Positions 1 through 10,839 of a stretch of 64,000 bases of DNA are shown here, one piece after another. The notes under the pieces were generated by a model. It had not been told where the DNA came from and made no database searches. It saw nothing but the letters and a program-made list of their open reading frames with translations. Source of the DNA: Microbacteriaceae bacterium (GTDB lineage: Bacteria > Actinomycetota > Actinomycetes > Actinomycetales > Microbacteriaceae); the NCBI GenBank assembly GCA_019638805.1, contig JAHBTA010000005.1, positions 177,351 through 241,350 of the forward strand. Direction: 5' to 3'. A program made the position numbers and the translations under genes. How positions within the stretch are numbered: position 1 is the first letter of the stretch; each line of letters starts with the position of its first letter.

Positions 1-74
1 ACGCCGTCCAGCACGACCTTTCGGGCGGTATCGGGCGCCAGCTCGCTCAGGGCGAGTGCGCGTTGTGCCGTCAT
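1..74 (-). CDS. Rieske-type ferredoxin of the suf operon (partial, 5' end only)
   Basis: Only the first 24 codons are inside the window (MTAQRALALSELAPDTARKV...), reading off the left edge. The ATG overlaps the sufD stop in an ATGA junction, so translation is probably coupled. Known context: actinobacterial suf operons often carry a small non-heme-oxygenase-type Rieske ferredoxin between sufD and sufC, and its N-terminus commonly has an ALSEL-type first strand like this one. The cluster-binding CxH motifs lie outside the window, so the assignment rests on position and the N-terminal pattern. Another small suf protein is possible but less likely. Confidence 0.65.
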   Translation of the reverse strand, partial: MTAQRALALSELAPDTARKVVLDG

Positions 75-1210
75 CGCGCCGCCTCGAGCTCGGCCTCGAG
101 CGCCGAGGTCAGTCGTGCCTCGAGCTCGGGCTCGCCGATGCGCTGCACGACCTCGATGAGGAAGCCCAGCACGACCAGGCGCCTGGCCTCGTCCTCGGGG
201 ATGCCGCGGGCCTGCAGGTAGAACAGGTGCTCGTCGTCGAAGCGGCCGGTCGCGCTCGCGTGGCCCGCCCCCGCGATGTCTCCGGTCTCGATCTCGAGGT
301 TCGGGATCGAATCGGCCCGCGTGCCTTCGCTGAGTACCAGGTTGCGGTTCTGCTCGTAGCTGTCGGTGCCCACCGCGGCGCGCCCGATGAGCACGTCGCC
401 GATCCACACCGTGTGCGCCCCCTCGCCGTTGAGCGCGCCCTTGTAGGTCACCCGGCTGACGGTCTGCGGGGCGTCGTGGTTGACGTAGACCTGCTGCTCG
501 AGGTGCTGGCCCGCGTCGGCGAAGTAGAGCCCCAGCAGCTCGGCCTCCGCGCCCTGGCCGGCCAGATGCGCAGCCGGGTTGACCCGGACGATCGACCCGC
601 CCAGCGAGACCACGATGTGCTTGAGACGTGCGTCGCGCTCGACGCGCGCGAAATGGCTGGCGAGATGGATGCCGTCCTCGGCCCACTCCTGCACGCTCAC
701 GACCGTGAGGTCGGCACCCTCCCCCACCAGGAGTTCGACGTTCTCGGCGAGCTGAGCGTCCCCGCGGCTGTCGAGCACCACGAGGCCCTTCGAGCGCGGG
801 GCGGCCGTGATGAGGACGTGGCCGGCTCGCGGGCCGGTGCCCAGGGAGTCGCGCGTCACCGTGAGGGGTGCGGCCGCATCCTGCTCGATCGCGATGTGGA
901 GGGCGCGCTGGAAGGTCCCGTACGCGTTCGCGGAGGCTCGGTCCTCTGGGATGCCCGCGGTTCCGATGCGCGCGTCGTCGCGGTCCACCCAGCCGACCCA
1001 GGTGCCCGCCACCTCCGGATGGGTCACCTCGTAGGGCGAGCCGTCCAGCTCGCCGTCGATGAGGGCGCGAAGCCGGTCGACGGGCGTGAACTTCCAGTCC
1101 ACCTCGCGCCCGGTGACCTCCGGGAACTCGGCGTGGTTCACCGAGCGGAAGCGCTCGGAACGGGTCTGGACCGGGACGTAGTGGCCGGTCTCGGGGAGTG
1201 CGACCGACAT
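71..1210 (-). CDS. sufD: Fe-S cluster assembly protein SufD
   Basis: 379 residues. SufD pairs with SufB in the cytosolic SufBC2D scaffold that builds Fe-S clusters. The C-terminal beta-helix core is recognisable, with GHASATGRFDDEHLFYLQAR followed by GIPEDEARRLVVLGF, the SufB/SufD family signature repeated in the neighbouring SufB. The first part is less conserved, as usual for SufD. The ATG directly abuts the sufB TAG stop with no gap, and the gene ends in an ATGA overlap with the ferredoxin gene, so sufB-sufD-ferredoxin form one translationally packed operon. Confidence 0.95.
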   Translation of the reverse strand: MSVALPETGHYVPVQTRSERFRSVNHAEFPEVTGREVDWKFTPVDRLRALIDGELDGSPYEVTHPEVAGTWVGWVDRDDARIGTAGIPEDRASANAYGTFQRALHIAIEQDAAAPLTVTRDSLGTGPRAGHVLITAAPRSKGLVVLDSRGDAQLAENVELLVGEGADLTVVSVQEWAEDGIHLASHFARVERDARLKHIVVSLGGSIVRVNPAAHLAGQGAEAELLGLYFADAGQHLEQQVYVNHDAPQTVSRVTYKGALNGEGAHTVWIGDVLIGRAAVGTDSYEQNRNLVLSEGTRADSIPNLEIETGDIAGAGHASATGRFDDEHLFYLQARGIPEDEARRLVVLGFLIEVVQRIGEPELEARLTSALEAELEAAR

Positions 1211-2644
1211 CTAGCCGACGCTTCCTTCCATGCTCATCTCGATGAGCTTGTTGAGTTCGAGCGCGTACTCCATGGGCAGCTCGCGCGCGATGGGTTCGAT
1301 GAACCCCCGCACGATCATGGCCATGGCCTCGTCTTCGGGCATGCCGCGGGACTGGAGGTAAAAGAGCTGCTCTTCGCTCACGCGCGAGACCGTGGCCTCG
1401 TGCCCGAGCTGGACGTCATCGACGCGGATGTCGATGGCCGGGTAGGTGTCCGAACGCGAGATGGTGTCGACCAGCAGTGCGTCGCAGCGCACGGTGTTGG
1501 CGGAGTGGTGCGCGCTCGGGTCGACCCGGACCTCGCCGCGGTACCCCGCGCGTCCCCCGCCGCGGGCGATCGACTTGGAGACGATCGAAGAGGTCGTGTG
1601 CGGCGCCATGTGGATCATCTTGGCGCCCGCGTCCTGGTGCTGACCGGGCCCGGCGAAGGCGACCGACAGGGTCTCGCCCTTGGCGTGCTCGCCGACCAGG
1701 AACACCGAGGGGTACTTCATGGTGACCTTCGAACCGATGTTGCCGTCGATCCATTCCATGGTCGCGCCCTCATGCGCGATCGCGCGCTTGGTGACCAGGT
1801 TGTAGACGTTGCTCGACCAGTTCTGGATGGTGGTGTAGCGGACGCGCGCGCCCTTCTTGACGATGATCTCGACGACGGCGGAGTGCAGCGAGTCCGACTT
1901 GTAGATCGGGGCCGTGCAGCCCTCGATGTAGTGCACGTACGAGCCCTCGTCGGCGATGATGAGCGTCCGCTCGAACTGGCCCATGTTCTCGGTGTTGATG
2001 CGGAAGTACGCCTGGAGCGGGATCTCCACGTGCACGCCCTTGGGCACGTACACGAACGAACCCCCCGACCAGACCGCGGTGTTGAGCGCCGCGAACTTGT
2101 TGTCGCCGGCCGGGATCACGGTACCGAAGTACTCCTGGAAGAACTCGGGGTGCTCCCGCAGCGCGGTGTCCGTATCCAGGAAGATCACGCCCTGCTTCTC
2201 GAGGTCTTCGCGGATCTGGTGGTAGACCACCTCGGACTCGTACTGCGCCGCGACCCCGGCGACCAGGCGCTGGCGCTCGGCCTCGGGGATGCCCAGGCGC
2301 TCGTAGGTGTTCTTGATGTCCTCCGGCAGTTCCTCCCACGAGGTGGCCTGCTTCTCGGTGGAGCGCACGAAGTACTTGATGTTGTCGAAGTCGATGCCCG
2401 TGAGGTCGGCGCCCCAGGTCGGCATGGGCTTCATGCCGAAGAGCTTCAGGGCCTTGAGGCGGTTCTTGAGCATCCACTCGGGCTCGGACTTGAGCCGGGA
2501 GATGTCGGCGACGACCTCGTCGCTCAATCCGCGACGCGCCGACGCGCCCGCCGCGTCGGGGTCGGACCAGCCGAACTCGTACTGTCCGAGGCTCGCGAGT
2601 TCGGGTCGGTCGAGCAGGACATCTGCGCTGGGTGCGTCAGGCAT
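1211..2644 (-). CDS. sufB: Fe-S cluster assembly protein SufB
   Basis: 477 residues, the normal SufB length. SufB is the scaffold subunit of SufBC2D on which nascent Fe-S clusters form. The protein has the typical N-terminal [13 protein letters not shown] segment, the central [13 protein letters not shown] strand, and the C-terminal RCDALLVD motif (Cys near residue 387, matching the conserved cluster-assembly cysteine) followed by [20 protein letters not shown]. The ATG at 2644 is preceded by an AGAGAGG ribosome site about 10 bases upstream. It is the first suf gene here. No SufR-type regulator lies upstream, unlike many actinobacterial suf operons; the next gene is an unrelated lipoprotein. 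Confidence 0.97.
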   Translation of the reverse strand: MPDAPSADVLLDRPELASLGQYEFGWSDPDAAGASARRGLSDEVVADISRLKSEPEWMLKNRLKALKLFGMKPMPTWGADLTGIDFDNIKYFVRSTEKQATSWEELPEDIKNTYERLGIPEAERQRLVAGVAAQYESEVVYHQIREDLEKQGVIFLDTDTALREHPEFFQEYFGTVIPAGDNKFAALNTAVWSGGSFVYVPKGVHVEIPLQAYFRINTENMGQFERTLIIADEGSYVHYIEGCTAPIYKSDSLHSAVVEIIVKKGARVRYTTIQNWSSNVYNLVTKRAIAHEGATMEWIDGNIGSKVTMKYPSVFLVGEHAKGETLSVAFAGPGQHQDAGAKMIHMAPHTTSSIVSKSIARGGGRAGYRGEVRVDPSAHHSANTVRCDALLVDTISRSDTYPAIDIRVDDVQLGHEATVSRVSEEQLFYLQSRGMPEDEAMAMIVRGFIEPIARELPMEYALELNKLIEMSMEGSVG

Positions 2645-2778
2645 GGTGGGACAACCTCTCTGCCGAAGCGGGCCATTCCGCCCGTGTCAGCATCTCGTCG
2701 CGGCGGTCCCGCACGCGATCCGGGAGGTCGCGGACGACCGTGCCCCGGTGCGGCGGCGACGGTGCTGCGAACCCTTCA

Positions 2779-2784
2779 ATCTTA
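2779..2784 (-). promoter_or_regulatory. Possible -10 box for the suf operon
   Basis: TAAGAT on the minus strand in the 188-base gap upstream of sufB, giving an untranslated leader of roughly 125 bases. No convincing -35 hexamer is seen. The rest of the gap shows no clear hairpin or repeat. Tentative. Confidence 0.3.
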
Positions 2785-2832
2785 CAGGGAGGACGTGCTC
2801 CCGCACCGGATGCGCGCGCGCAGGCTTCCGGG

Positions 2833-3888
2833 TCAGTCCTTGGGCGTCCACCGGCAGGATTTCGAAACCGAGAACGATCCCGTCCCCGCGTTGCGCTTGA
2901 CGGCATCCTCGACGGCCGCGTAGAGGCGGGACTCAGCCGGATCGGACGACAGGGATGCGTACACCGGTTGCAGGGCCTCCGTGAGGGCGGTGAGGTCGTC
3001 GGCGGAGGCGACGCCGTAGCGTGCACCCTCCTTGCACGCCTCCGTGGCGACCGCGGGCAGGTCGGGATCCGCCATGGCGGTGTCCTGCGCCCTGACCACC
3101 GAGCCGTCCAGGAAGCCGTGCTGACGGCTGCTCAGCGTGTCGAAGGTCTCGCGATTCATCAAGATGATGTACATGCGCGGCCAGAGCACGACGTTCGAGG
3201 CCAGGTAGGGGCCGTCCTTGCCGACCCCGGCGGCGACCAGGTCCCGCGGGTCGGTGGTCGCGGCCTGGACCGCTCCGGAGACGACATCCGCGACACCGCC
3301 CTGGCCGTCGGTGGACGGTGTGGCACCGAGCGCCTCGATAGTCGCCGCCTCGATGGGGTTCAGCGACGACACCTGGACGGTCTTGCCCGCCCAGTCGGCG
3401 ACCGAGAGCAATGCGCCGCCGCTGGCGATCGGGTAGCCGTTCGGTCCGGGCAGGAGGGCCAGACCGACCACGTCGGTGTCACGCGTCGCCTTCATGATGA
3501 GTTCACCCGGGACACCCAGGGCGGCTGCGCGCTGCTGATCGTGGGTGCGGATGAGCAGAGGCGCCTCGATCGAGTTCACACCCTCGATCCCGAGTTCGGT
3601 GAGCGAGCGCACGGTGGCCCAGGCGATGTCCGCCTCCCCGGACGCGACGGCCTGGACGATGCCGGTCTCGCCTCCCGACCAGTTCTCGCTCACGTCAAGA
3701 GAGATCGAACCCTCCGAGAGCTCGGTCATGCGGTCGACGAAGGCCTGCTGGTCCGGGGTGGTCGTCCCGGGCACCGCGATCGTGAGGCTGTCGACCCCGA
3801 CCGCGATCGATTCGTCGCCCACGCATCCGCTGAGAAGGACGGTCATGGCACCGAGTGCGGCGAGTGCGGACAGACGCGGTGAAGTCAC
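2833..3888 (-). CDS. TRAP-type solute receptor-like lipoprotein (orphan)
   Basis: Exported lipoprotein with a short hydrophobic leader and lipobox LLSGC near residue 22, then a periplasmic-binding-like fold. The mature part has a DctP/TRAP flavour (TPDQQAFVDRMTELSEGSISL, later SGEADIAWATVRSL and PRMYIILMNRETFDTLS). I place the start at the GTG at 3888 because a TAGCCT box lies exactly 6 bases upstream, the leaderless spacing used repeatedly in this window. A GTG at 3894 would add two residues but would touch that box. No TRAP membrane subunits (DctQ/DctM) or ABC permease are nearby, so its partner and ligand are unknown. It is divergent from ctaA with a very short shared promoter region. Confidence 0.75.
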   Translation of the reverse strand: MTSPRLSALAALGAMTVLLSGCVGDESIAVGVDSLTIAVPGTTTPDQQAFVDRMTELSEGSISLDVSENWSGGETGIVQAVASGEADIAWATVRSLTELGIEGVNSIEAPLLIRTHDQQRAAALGVPGELIMKATRDTDVVGLALLPGPNGYPIASGGALLSVADWAGKTVQVSSLNPIEAATIEALGATPSTDGQGGVADVVSGAVQAATTDPRDLVAAGVGKDGPYLASNVVLWPRMYIILMNRETFDTLSSRQHGFLDGSVVRAQDTAMADPDLPAVATEACKEGARYGVASADDLTALTEALQPVYASLSSDPAESRLYAAVEDAVKRNAGTGSFSVSKSCRWTPKD

Positions 3889-3894
3889 CGGCAC

Positions 3895-3900
3895 AGGCTA
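3895..3900 (-). promoter_or_regulatory. -10 box, leaderless promoter of the receptor-like lipoprotein
   Basis: TAGCCT on the minus strand with 6 bases between it and the GTG at 3888. This spacing implies transcription starting at the start codon and decides the start used for the lipoprotein. Confidence 0.55.
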
Positions 3901-3945
3901 GCCGGGCATGCTGGGAAACCGGAAAGCGACCGGCCGCCGTCTGCC

Positions 3946-3951
3946 TACACT
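3946..3951 (+). promoter_or_regulatory. -10 box, leaderless promoter of ctaA
   Basis: TACACT lies 7 bases before the in-frame GTG at 3959, the geometry expected for a leaderless mRNA. It is divergent from the TAGCCT box of the lipoprotein, about 45 bases away. Confidence 0.5.
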
Positions 3952-3958
3952 GGCAGGC

Positions 3959-4912
3959 GTGAGCTGGCTTCCCGACCGTGTCGACCTCCGCATCCGGATC
4001 CTCGCGTGGGCGGCCCTCGTGACGCAGACGCTCATCGTCGGGACGGGCGGCGCCGTCCGTCTGACCGGATCCGGACTCGGGTGCCCGACCTGGCCGCTGT
4101 GCACGGACGCCTCGCTCGTGGCGACCCCGGAGATGGGTGTCCACGGGGCCGTCGAGTTCGGCAACCGGCTGCTGTCGATCGTGGTCGGCATCGTCGCGGT
4201 CGCGCTCGTGATCGCGCTGTGGCGCCTGCGGGCGCGGCGCGACCTGTTCGTCCCCGCCGTCGTGATCCTCGCGCTCACGGTGCTTCAGGGCCTCGTGGGC
4301 GGCATCTCGGTCCGGGTGCGCCTGGACCCGAGCGTCGTGGGACTGCACTTCGTCGCGTCGGCAGTTCTGGTGGCACTCGCGACCGTCGTGGTCTACCGGG
4401 TTGTGCGCGGTCCGCGGGGCGCCCTCGCGGTGCCCGGCTGGTTCGCTGGGGTCACCCACCTGACGTCTGCGCTCGTCGCGATCACGGTCGTCGTCGGCGT
4501 CCTGACCACCGGATCAGGGCCGCACGCGGGCGACGACGTGGCGGCGCGGAACGGGCTGGACTCCGAGTTGCTCCAGCACATCCATTCCTGGCCGGCGTAC
4601 GCCTTGTTCGGCCTCACGTTCGTGCTCGTGGTGATCGCCCTCGCCCGGCGCCTGCCGCCGCGGTGGTTCCTGCTCGCGCTCCTGGGCGTGGAACTCGTGC
4701 AGATCGCCGTGGGCCTCGTCCAGGCGCGCAATGGGCTTCCCCCACTGCTCGTGGGCATCCACATGGTCCTGGCGTGCATCCTGGTGGCGGTCATGACGGC
4801 CGTGGTGCTGTCGCTGCGGAGCGGCCCGGCCGCCGACGGACTCAGAACGGCAGCGGAAGGTACAGCAGCGGATCGAGCCCCACGCCGAGGAACACCAGCG
4901 TCAGATAGGTGA
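3959..4912 (+). CDS. ctaA: Heme A synthase CtaA (COX15 family)
   Basis: Integral membrane enzyme that oxidises heme O to heme A for cytochrome c oxidase. About 317 residues with eight predicted helices. After the first helix comes [11 protein letters not shown], with the extracellular Cys pair at residues 42 and 48 known from CtaA enzymes, and then [12 protein letters not shown]. The frame is open from an ATG at 3908, but the extra 17 residues (MLGNRKATGRR...) are not membrane-like, and a TACACT box sits 7 bases before the GTG at 3959, so that GTG is preferred. It works with the convergent ctaB. The last 71 bases overlap the end of ctaB tail to tail. Confidence 0.93.
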   Translation: MSWLPDRVDLRIRILAWAALVTQTLIVGTGGAVRLTGSGLGCPTWPLCTDASLVATPEMGVHGAVEFGNRLLSIVVGIVAVALVIALWRLRARRDLFVPAVVILALTVLQGLVGGISVRVRLDPSVVGLHFVASAVLVALATVVVYRVVRGPRGALAVPGWFAGVTHLTSALVAITVVVGVLTTGSGPHAGDDVAARNGLDSELLQHIHSWPAYALFGLTFVLVVIALARRLPPRWFLLALLGVELVQIAVGLVQARNGLPPLLVGIHMVLACILVAVMTAVVLSLRSGPAADGLRTAAEGTAADRAPRRGTPASDR

Positions 4913-5792
4913 TGCTCGCGTGGAAGACGCGCATGGGGCGCGCGTCCGCATCGCGGATGGCGCCCGAGTAGAGCCGGTGCGACTCCACGAGGAACCACAC
5001 GCCCGAGACCGCCGCGAGCGCGGTGTAGAGAACGCCCATGGGGGCGACCGGGATGAGCAGGAGCGAGCACGCGACGGTCGCCCAGGCGTAGAGCACGATC
5101 TGCAGGCCCACCTGTGCCTCGCCCCGCACGACGCCGAGCATGGGCACGTGGACCGCCGCGTAATCCTCGCGGTACCGCATCGACAGCGGCCAGTAGTGCG
5201 GGGGTGTCCAGAGGAACACGATCCCGAACAGGATGACGGGGGCCCAGTCGAGCGAGCCGGTCACGGCCGCCCAGCCGATGAGCACGGGCATGCACCCGGC
5301 GGCGCCGCCCCAGACGATGTTCTGGGGCGTGCGGCGCTTGAGCACGAGCGTGTAGACGAGCACGTAGAACAGGATCGCGACCAGGCTCAGGATCGCCGCC
5401 AGCGGCGTGGTCAGGAACCACAGGATCGCGATCGACGCGATGCCCGTGACCCAGGCGAACGCGAGCGCTTCGCGCGGGGTGAGCTCGCCCGTTACGAGCG
5501 GACGCTTGCGCGTGCGCTCCATGACCGCGTCGATGTCGCGGTCGACGTAGCAGTTGAAGGCGTTGGCCGACGCGGCGGAGAGCGTGCCGCCGATGAGCGT
5601 CACGATGAGGCACCCCAGGAACGCCCAGTCGAGCGCGCCCTTGGCCGCGAGCACCATGACGGGGGCCGTCGTCACGAGCAGCAACTCGATGACCCGCGGC
5701 TTCGACAGGGCGAGGTACGCGGCCGCCTTGCGGAGTACGACGTTGCCGCCTCGGGTCGGCGACGAAGTGGTCGCCGGGGCGCTTAGCTGCAT
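4842..5792 (-). CDS. ctaB: Protoheme IX farnesyltransferase CtaB
   Basis: 316-residue polytopic prenyltransferase of the UbiA superfamily that converts heme B to heme O, the step before CtaA. The first Asp-rich motif [20 protein letters not shown] is intact, and the second (Y-R-E-D-Y region after [11 protein letters not shown]) is present. The open frame runs further upstream, but the ATG at 5792 has a strong AGGAG six bases before it and gives the family-normal N-terminus, so the longer form is not real. Its 3' end overlaps ctaA by 71 bases on the opposite strand. tkt is divergent on the other side, the common actinobacterial ctaB-tkt arrangement. Confidence 0.95.
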   Translation of the reverse strand: MQLSAPATTSSPTRGGNVVLRKAAAYLALSKPRVIELLLVTTAPVMVLAAKGALDWAFLGCLIVTLIGGTLSAASANAFNCYVDRDIDAVMERTRKRPLVTGELTPREALAFAWVTGIASIAILWFLTTPLAAILSLVAILFYVLVYTLVLKRRTPQNIVWGGAAGCMPVLIGWAAVTGSLDWAPVILFGIVFLWTPPHYWPLSMRYREDYAAVHVPMLGVVRGEAQVGLQIVLYAWATVACSLLLIPVAPMGVLYTALAAVSGVWFLVESHRLYSGAIRDADARPMRVFHASITYLTLVFLGVGLDPLLYLPLPF

Positions 5793-5836
5793 GGCTCCTC
5801 GGATCGATGGCGGCTGCGGCCAGTCTAGGTCACTCC

Positions 5837-5842
5837 TATAAT
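5837..5842 (+). promoter_or_regulatory. -10 box TATAAT upstream of tkt
   Basis: A perfect TATAAT in the ctaB-tkt divergent gap, about 140 bases upstream of the tkt GTG. No good -35 hexamer is seen at 17 bases. It probably drives the tkt-tal-pgi-zwf-opcA-pgl operon with a long leader. Confidence 0.5.
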
Positions 5843-5985
5843 CGAAGTGCTCGCCGGCCGCGTGAGCCCACCCCCGAACCGCCACCGAAGCGGGGGTCGC
5901 CCGCGGTGAGCCGAAGGTGTCCACCGGCGAGGACATCCGCCGTCGGCACTCAGGTTGCCGGCCGTACCGCACGAAAGGTCGCAAC

Positions 5986-8082
5986 GTGGCTGAACTCCTC
6001 TGGGATGAGATCGACGACCGGGCGGTCGACACGGCACGCATCCTCGCCGCAGACGCCGTCGAGAAGGTCGGCAACGGCCACCCCGGCACGGCCATGAGCC
6101 TCGCACCGCTCGCGTATCTGTTGTTCCAGAAGGTCATGCGTCGCGATCCCTCCGACAACAACTGGATCGGGCGCGATCGCTTCATTCTCTCGGCGGGCCA
6201 CTCCTCGCTCACCCAGTACGTGCAGCTGTACTTCGGCGGGTACGGGCTCGAACTCGACGACCTGGAGGCGCTGCGCACCTGGGGGTCCAAGACCCCCGGC
6301 CACCCGGAATACGGCCACACCGACGGTGTCGAGATCACGACGGGTCCGCTCGGGCAGGGCCTCGCCTCCGCGGTCGGATTCGCCTACGCCCAGCGCTTCG
6401 AGCGCGGACTTTTCGATCCGGATGCGGCGGCCGGCGCGAGCCCGTTCGACCACTTCACCTACGTCATCGCGAGCGACGGCGACATCGAGGAGGGCGTGAC
6501 GAGCGAGGCGGGCTCGCTCGCCGGACACCAGAAGCTCGGCAACCTCATCGCGTTCTACGACAGCAACCAGATCTCGATCGAGGACGACACCAACATCGCC
6601 CTGAGCGAAGACGTGCGGGCGCGCTACGAGGCCTACGGCTGGCATGTTCAGGTCGTCGACTGGAAGAAGACCGGCCAGTACGTCGAGGACGTCCACGAGC
6701 TGTACGCGGCGATCCAGTCCGCGCAGGGCGTCACCGACAAGCCCTCGCTCATCGTCCTCAAGACCATCATCGGCTGGCCCTCGCCCACCAAGCAGAACAC
6801 CGGCAAGATCCACGGATCCGCGCTCGGCGCCGACGAGCTGGCCGCGGTCAAGAAGGTGCTGGGCTTCGATCCGGAGAAGAGCTTCGTCGTGGCGGACGAG
6901 GTCATCGCGCACACCCGGAAGGCGCGCGACCGCGGCGCCGAGGCGCACGCGGCCTGGCAGAAGGACTTCGACGCCTGGGCGGCGGCCAACCCGGACCGCA
7001 AGGCGCTACTGGACCGCATCCTGTCGGGCGCCCTCCCCGAGGGGGTGACCGAGGCGCTCCCGGCGTTCGAGCCCGGGACGGATGTCTCGACGCGCGCCGC
7101 GAGCGGCAAGGTCCTGAACGCACTCGGCCCCGTCATCCCCGAGCTGTGGGGCGGTTCTGCCGACCTCGCGGAGTCGAACAACACGACCATCGCGGGTTCG
7201 GCCTCGTTCGTCCCGCGCGAGCACTCCACGCACGAGTGGACGGGCGACCCGTACGGGCGCGTGCTGCACTTCGGCATCCGTGAGCACGCCATGGCCGCGA
7301 TCCTCAACGGCATCGTGCTGCACGGCAACACGCGGCCGTTCGGCGGCACCTTCCTGATCTTCAGCGACTACATGCGGCCCGCCGTCCGGCTCGCGGCGCT
7401 CATGAAGGCTCCGTCGATCTTCGTCTGGACGCACGACTCGATCGCGCTGGGCGAGGACGGACCGACCCACCAGCCGGTCGAGCAGCTCACGGCGCTGCGC
7501 GCCATCCCCGGACTCGACATCGTGCGACCCGCCGACGCCAACGAGGTGTCGCAGGCCTGGGCGACCATCCTGAGCAGGCGCGAGGGCCCGGCCGGTATCG
7601 CCCTGAGCCGCCAGAACCTCCCGGTCTTCGAGCGGGGCACCGGTGCAGCGGAGGGCGAAACGCTCGCCTCGGCCGCGGGCGTCTCACGCGGTGCCTACGT
7701 GCTCGCCGAGGCCCCCGGTGGCACGCCCGACGTGATCCTGCTCGGCACCGGATCCGAGGTGCAGTTCGCCCTCGAAGCGCGTACCGCCCTCAAGGATCAG
7801 GGCGTCAACGCCCGTGTCGTATCGGTTCCGTGCCAGGAGTGGTTCGCCGAACAGGACGACTCCTACCGCGAGTCCGTGCTGCCGTCGGCCGTGCGCGCCC
7901 GGGTCTCGGTCGAGGCCGGGCTCGCACTCACCTGGCTGCCCTACCTCGGGGAGGCCGGCCGCTCGGTGTCGATCGAGCACTTCGGCGCGTCAGCCGACTA
8001 CAAGACGCTCTACCAGAAGTTCGGGATCACGACCGAGGCGGTCGTGCAGGCCGCCCACGACTCGCTCGCCGCGAGCCGCTGA
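5986..8082 (+). CDS. tkt: Transketolase
   Basis: 698 residues. Thiamine-diphosphate enzyme of the non-oxidative pentose phosphate pathway, moving two-carbon units between sugar phosphates. Visible marks are [19 protein letters not shown] at the N-terminus, the ThDP-binding SDGDIEEG region with SNQISIED after it, and the pyrimidine-domain [14 protein letters not shown] and [19 protein letters not shown] stretches. The start is the GTG at 5986: GAAAGG lies 9 bases upstream and [10 protein letters not shown] is the natural beginning, whereas the longer frame from 5917 adds basic non-family sequence. First gene of a six-gene plus-strand operon. Confidence 0.97.
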   Translation: MAELLWDEIDDRAVDTARILAADAVEKVGNGHPGTAMSLAPLAYLLFQKVMRRDPSDNNWIGRDRFILSAGHSSLTQYVQLYFGGYGLELDDLEALRTWGSKTPGHPEYGHTDGVEITTGPLGQGLASAVGFAYAQRFERGLFDPDAAAGASPFDHFTYVIASDGDIEEGVTSEAGSLAGHQKLGNLIAFYDSNQISIEDDTNIALSEDVRARYEAYGWHVQVVDWKKTGQYVEDVHELYAAIQSAQGVTDKPSLIVLKTIIGWPSPTKQNTGKIHGSALGADELAAVKKVLGFDPEKSFVVADEVIAHTRKARDRGAEAHAAWQKDFDAWAAANPDRKALLDRILSGALPEGVTEALPAFEPGTDVSTRAASGKVLNALGPVIPELWGGSADLAESNNTTIAGSASFVPREHSTHEWTGDPYGRVLHFGIREHAMAAILNGIVLHGNTRPFGGTFLIFSDYMRPAVRLAALMKAPSIFVWTHDSIALGEDGPTHQPVEQLTALRAIPGLDIVRPADANEVSQAWATILSRREGPAGIALSRQNLPVFERGTGAAEGETLASAAGVSRGAYVLAEAPGGTPDVILLGTGSEVQFALEARTALKDQGVNARVVSVPCQEWFAEQDDSYRESVLPSAVRARVSVEAGLALTWLPYLGEAGRSVSIEHFGASADYKTLYQKFGITTEAVVQAAHDSLAASR

Positions 8083-8114
8083 AGGCGCCCCGAGCGCCGA
8101 AAGGATCACCACGC

Positions 8115-9224
8115 ATGGCTACCAGCAGGACCCAGGAACTGTCCGACCTCGGCGTCAGCATCTGGCTCGACGACCTCTCGCGCGAACGCATCGCATCCGG
8201 GGGCCTCGAGCGGCTCATCGCCGAGCGCAACGTCGTGGGGGTGACCACCAACCCGACCATCTTCGCCAACGCGCTGGCTACCGGGAACGCCTATGACGAT
8301 CGTGTCGCGGAACTGGCCAGCCAAGGCACGAGCGTGCACGACGCGGTCTTCGAGATCATCACGGCCGACGTGGCCGCGGCGTGCGACATCTTCCGGTCCG
8401 TCTACGACGCCACCGGCGGCGAGGACGGCCGGGTCTCGATCGAGGTGGAGCCGGGACTCGCCCACGACACCGCGGGCACGATCGCGCAGGCCGAGCAGCT
8501 CTGGGCCAAGGTCGACCGGCCCAACGTCATGATCAAGATCCCCGCCACGAAGGAGGGCCTGCCCGCCATCACGGCCGCCACGGCGAAGGGAATCAGCGTC
8601 AACGTGACCCTGATCTTCAGCCTCGAGCGCCACCGCGAGGTCATCCACGCCTACCTCGAGGGCGTCGAGCAGGCCCGGGCGGCCGGCATCGACCTGTCGG
8701 GCATCCGCTCGGTCGCGTCGTTCTTCGTGTCGCGCGTCGACACCGAGGTCGACAGGCGCCTCGCCGAGCTCGGCACCCCCGAGGCCGACGCGCTCAAGAG
8801 CAAGGCGGGCGTGGCCAACGCCCAGCTGGCGTACCAGCTCTTCGAGCAGGAGTTCGCCACCGACCGCGCGAAGGCCCTGCTGGCGGCCGGCGCGCACCTG
8901 CAGAGGCCGCTGTGGGCATCCACCGGGGTCAAGGATCCGTCGCTGCCCGACACGCTCTACGTGACCGAGTTGGCCGTCCACGGCGTGGTCAACACCATGC
9001 CCGAGAAGACCATGGAGGCGACCTTCGACCACGCCCCCCTGCACGGGGATGCCGTGACCGGCTCCTACGCGCAGGCCCGGCAGGTGCTCGACGATCTCGC
9101 CGCGCTCGGAATCGACTACGACGAGGTGACCGCCCTGCTGGAGAAGGAGGGCGTCGAGAAGTTCGTGGTGTCCTGGAACGAGCTGCTGGACATCGTGACC
9201 GCGGCGCTGGAGTCCGGCCGGTGA
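8115..9224 (+). CDS. tal: Transaldolase
   Basis: 369 residues, the long actinobacterial transaldolase type. It transfers a dihydroxyacetone unit via a Schiff base; the catalytic lysine is Lys141 in [23 protein letters not shown] near residues 44-54 is the family's N-terminal signature. AAAGGA lies 9 bases before the ATG at 8115, 32 bases after tkt. The 3' end overlaps the pgi GTG in a GTGA junction, so tal and pgi are probably translationally coupled. Confidence 0.96.
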   Translation: MATSRTQELSDLGVSIWLDDLSRERIASGGLERLIAERNVVGVTTNPTIFANALATGNAYDDRVAELASQGTSVHDAVFEIITADVAAACDIFRSVYDATGGEDGRVSIEVEPGLAHDTAGTIAQAEQLWAKVDRPNVMIKIPATKEGLPAITAATAKGISVNVTLIFSLERHREVIHAYLEGVEQARAAGIDLSGIRSVASFFVSRVDTEVDRRLAELGTPEADALKSKAGVANAQLAYQLFEQEFATDRAKALLAAGAHLQRPLWASTGVKDPSLPDTLYVTELAVHGVVNTMPEKTMEATFDHAPLHGDAVTGSYAQARQVLDDLAALGIDYDEVTALLEKEGVEKFVVSWNELLDIVTAALESGR

Positions 9225-10837
9225 GCGTCACGATCGTCGCCACGGGCGCCGCGGGCGCGGCCGTCGAACGCGTCGTCCCGCAACTGGTCTCGGACGGCGT
9301 CGCGGGCGGGATCACGACCCAGGACGCGTCCCTGTGGGGCCCGGCCGCGGAATCCGAGGCCGCCATCCGGCTCGGCTGGACCGAGGCGGTCGCCGTCTCC
9401 GAAGGGCTCGTGGACGACATCCTCGCGCTGCGCGACGATCTGCGCGCCGCGGGCGTCCGCCACATCGTCCTGGGCGGCATGGGCGGCTCCTCGCTCGCTC
9501 CCGAGGTCATCACGCGCACCTACGGGGTGCCCCTGACGGTGCTCGACTCGACCGACCCGGGTCAGGTGCGCGCCGCACTGACGGACCGCCTGACCGAGAC
9601 CGCCGTGGTGATCTCGTCGAAGTCGGGCTCCACGGTCGAGACCGACAGCCAGAAGCGCGTCTACGAGGCCGCCTTCCGCGAGGCGGGCATCGACCCGATC
9701 GAGCGCATCGTCGTGGTGACCGATCCGGGTTCGCCCCTGGACGCCGCGGCGCGCGCCGACGGCTACCGGGTGTTCAACGCGGACCCGAACGTCGGGGGGC
9801 GCTATTCGGCGCTGACGGCGTTCGGGCTCGTGCCGAGCGGACTCGCGGGCGTCGACATCGCCGAGCTGCTCGACGAGGCCCAGGCCGTCATGCTCGAGCT
9901 CGCGATCGACGACGAGGACAACCCCGGACTCGTGCTGGGCGCCGCCATCGCCGGAACCCGGCCGCTGCGCGACAAGCTGGGCATCGTGGCCGACGGGACC
10001 CACATCGTGGGCTTCGCCGACTGGGCCGAGCAGCTCATCGCCGAGTCCACCGGCAAGGACGGCAAGGGCCTGCTCCCGGTGGTGCTGGAGCCCGGCTCCC
10101 CCGAGCTCTCGATGGACCTGCCCGACCTGCAGATCGTGCGGCTGGTGGCCGACGAGCGCGCCACGCACGAGGTCGCCGAGGGCGAGATCGAGATCTCCGG
10201 CTCCCTCGGTGGGCAGCTTCTGGTGTGGGAGTACGCGACGGCGGTCGCGGGACGCCTCCTGGGCATCAACCCGTTCGATCAGCCCGACGTCGAGTCGGCC
10301 AAGGTCGCCGCGCGGGGCCTGCTCGACGCCACACCCGAGCCGACGGCGCCGGTCTTCACGACCGACGGCATCGAGGTGCGCGCCGCCGGCCCGCTGCGCA
10401 TCGACGGCGACGACCTGGTCTCCGCGCTGGGCGCCCTGCTCGCGGCGCTGCCCGAGAACGGCTACCTGGCCGTCCAGGCGTATCTCGACAGGACCGCGCA
10501 CCCCGGTGTCTCGGAGCTGCGCGACCAGCTCGCCGAGCGGGCGCGCCGCCCGGTCACCTTCGGCTGGGGTCCGCGCTTCCTGCACTCGACCGGTCAGTAC
10601 CACAAGGGCGGACCCGCGGTGGGCGTCTTCCTCCAGCTGGTGGGCGCGGGCGGGGATGATCTCGCCATCCCGGATCGCCCGTTCACCTTCGGGCAGCTGA
10701 TCCGGGCGCAGGCCGCGGGAGACGCATCCGTGCTCGCCGACCACGGTCGCCCGGTGCTCACGCTCACGGTCCCGGACGTTCCGGAGGCGATCGAGCACCT
10801 GCGCGAGGCCATCCGCTCCCTCCCCGCGAAGGGCTGA
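9221..10837 (+). CDS. pgi: Glucose-6-phosphate isomerase
   Basis: 538 residues, cytosolic, interconverting glucose-6-phosphate and fructose-6-phosphate. The SIS phosphosugar folds are clear: [14 protein letters not shown] near residue 88 and the phosphate-binding [13 protein letters not shown] near residue 130. The C-terminal part has [19 protein letters not shown]. The GTG overlaps the tal stop (GTGA), and zwf follows after a 2-base gap. Having pgi between tal and zwf groups the glycolysis/pentose-phosphate branch point in a single transcript. Confidence 0.95.
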   Translation: MSVTIVATGAAGAAVERVVPQLVSDGVAGGITTQDASLWGPAAESEAAIRLGWTEAVAVSEGLVDDILALRDDLRAAGVRHIVLGGMGGSSLAPEVITRTYGVPLTVLDSTDPGQVRAALTDRLTETAVVISSKSGSTVETDSQKRVYEAAFREAGIDPIERIVVVTDPGSPLDAAARADGYRVFNADPNVGGRYSALTAFGLVPSGLAGVDIAELLDEAQAVMLELAIDDEDNPGLVLGAAIAGTRPLRDKLGIVADGTHIVGFADWAEQLIAESTGKDGKGLLPVVLEPGSPELSMDLPDLQIVRLVADERATHEVAEGEIEISGSLGGQLLVWEYATAVAGRLLGINPFDQPDVESAKVAARGLLDATPEPTAPVFTTDGIEVRAAGPLRIDGDDLVSALGALLAALPENGYLAVQAYLDRTAHPGVSELRDQLAERARRPVTFGWGPRFLHSTGQYHKGGPAVGVFLQLVGAGGDDLAIPDRPFTFGQLIRAQAAGDASVLADHGRPVLTLTVPDVPEAIEHLREAIRSLPAKG

Positions 10838-10839
10838 GG

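Noticed and set aside
56..2923. Plus-strand open frame opposite sufD and sufB
   Set aside because: Composition is typical of antisense translation, and SufB/SufD motifs are intact on the minus strand.
5793..5985. Riboswitch in the long tkt leader
   Set aside because: No recognisable TPP-box or other conserved riboswitch core was seen in the roughly 140-base leader; only a -10 box and a ribosome site.
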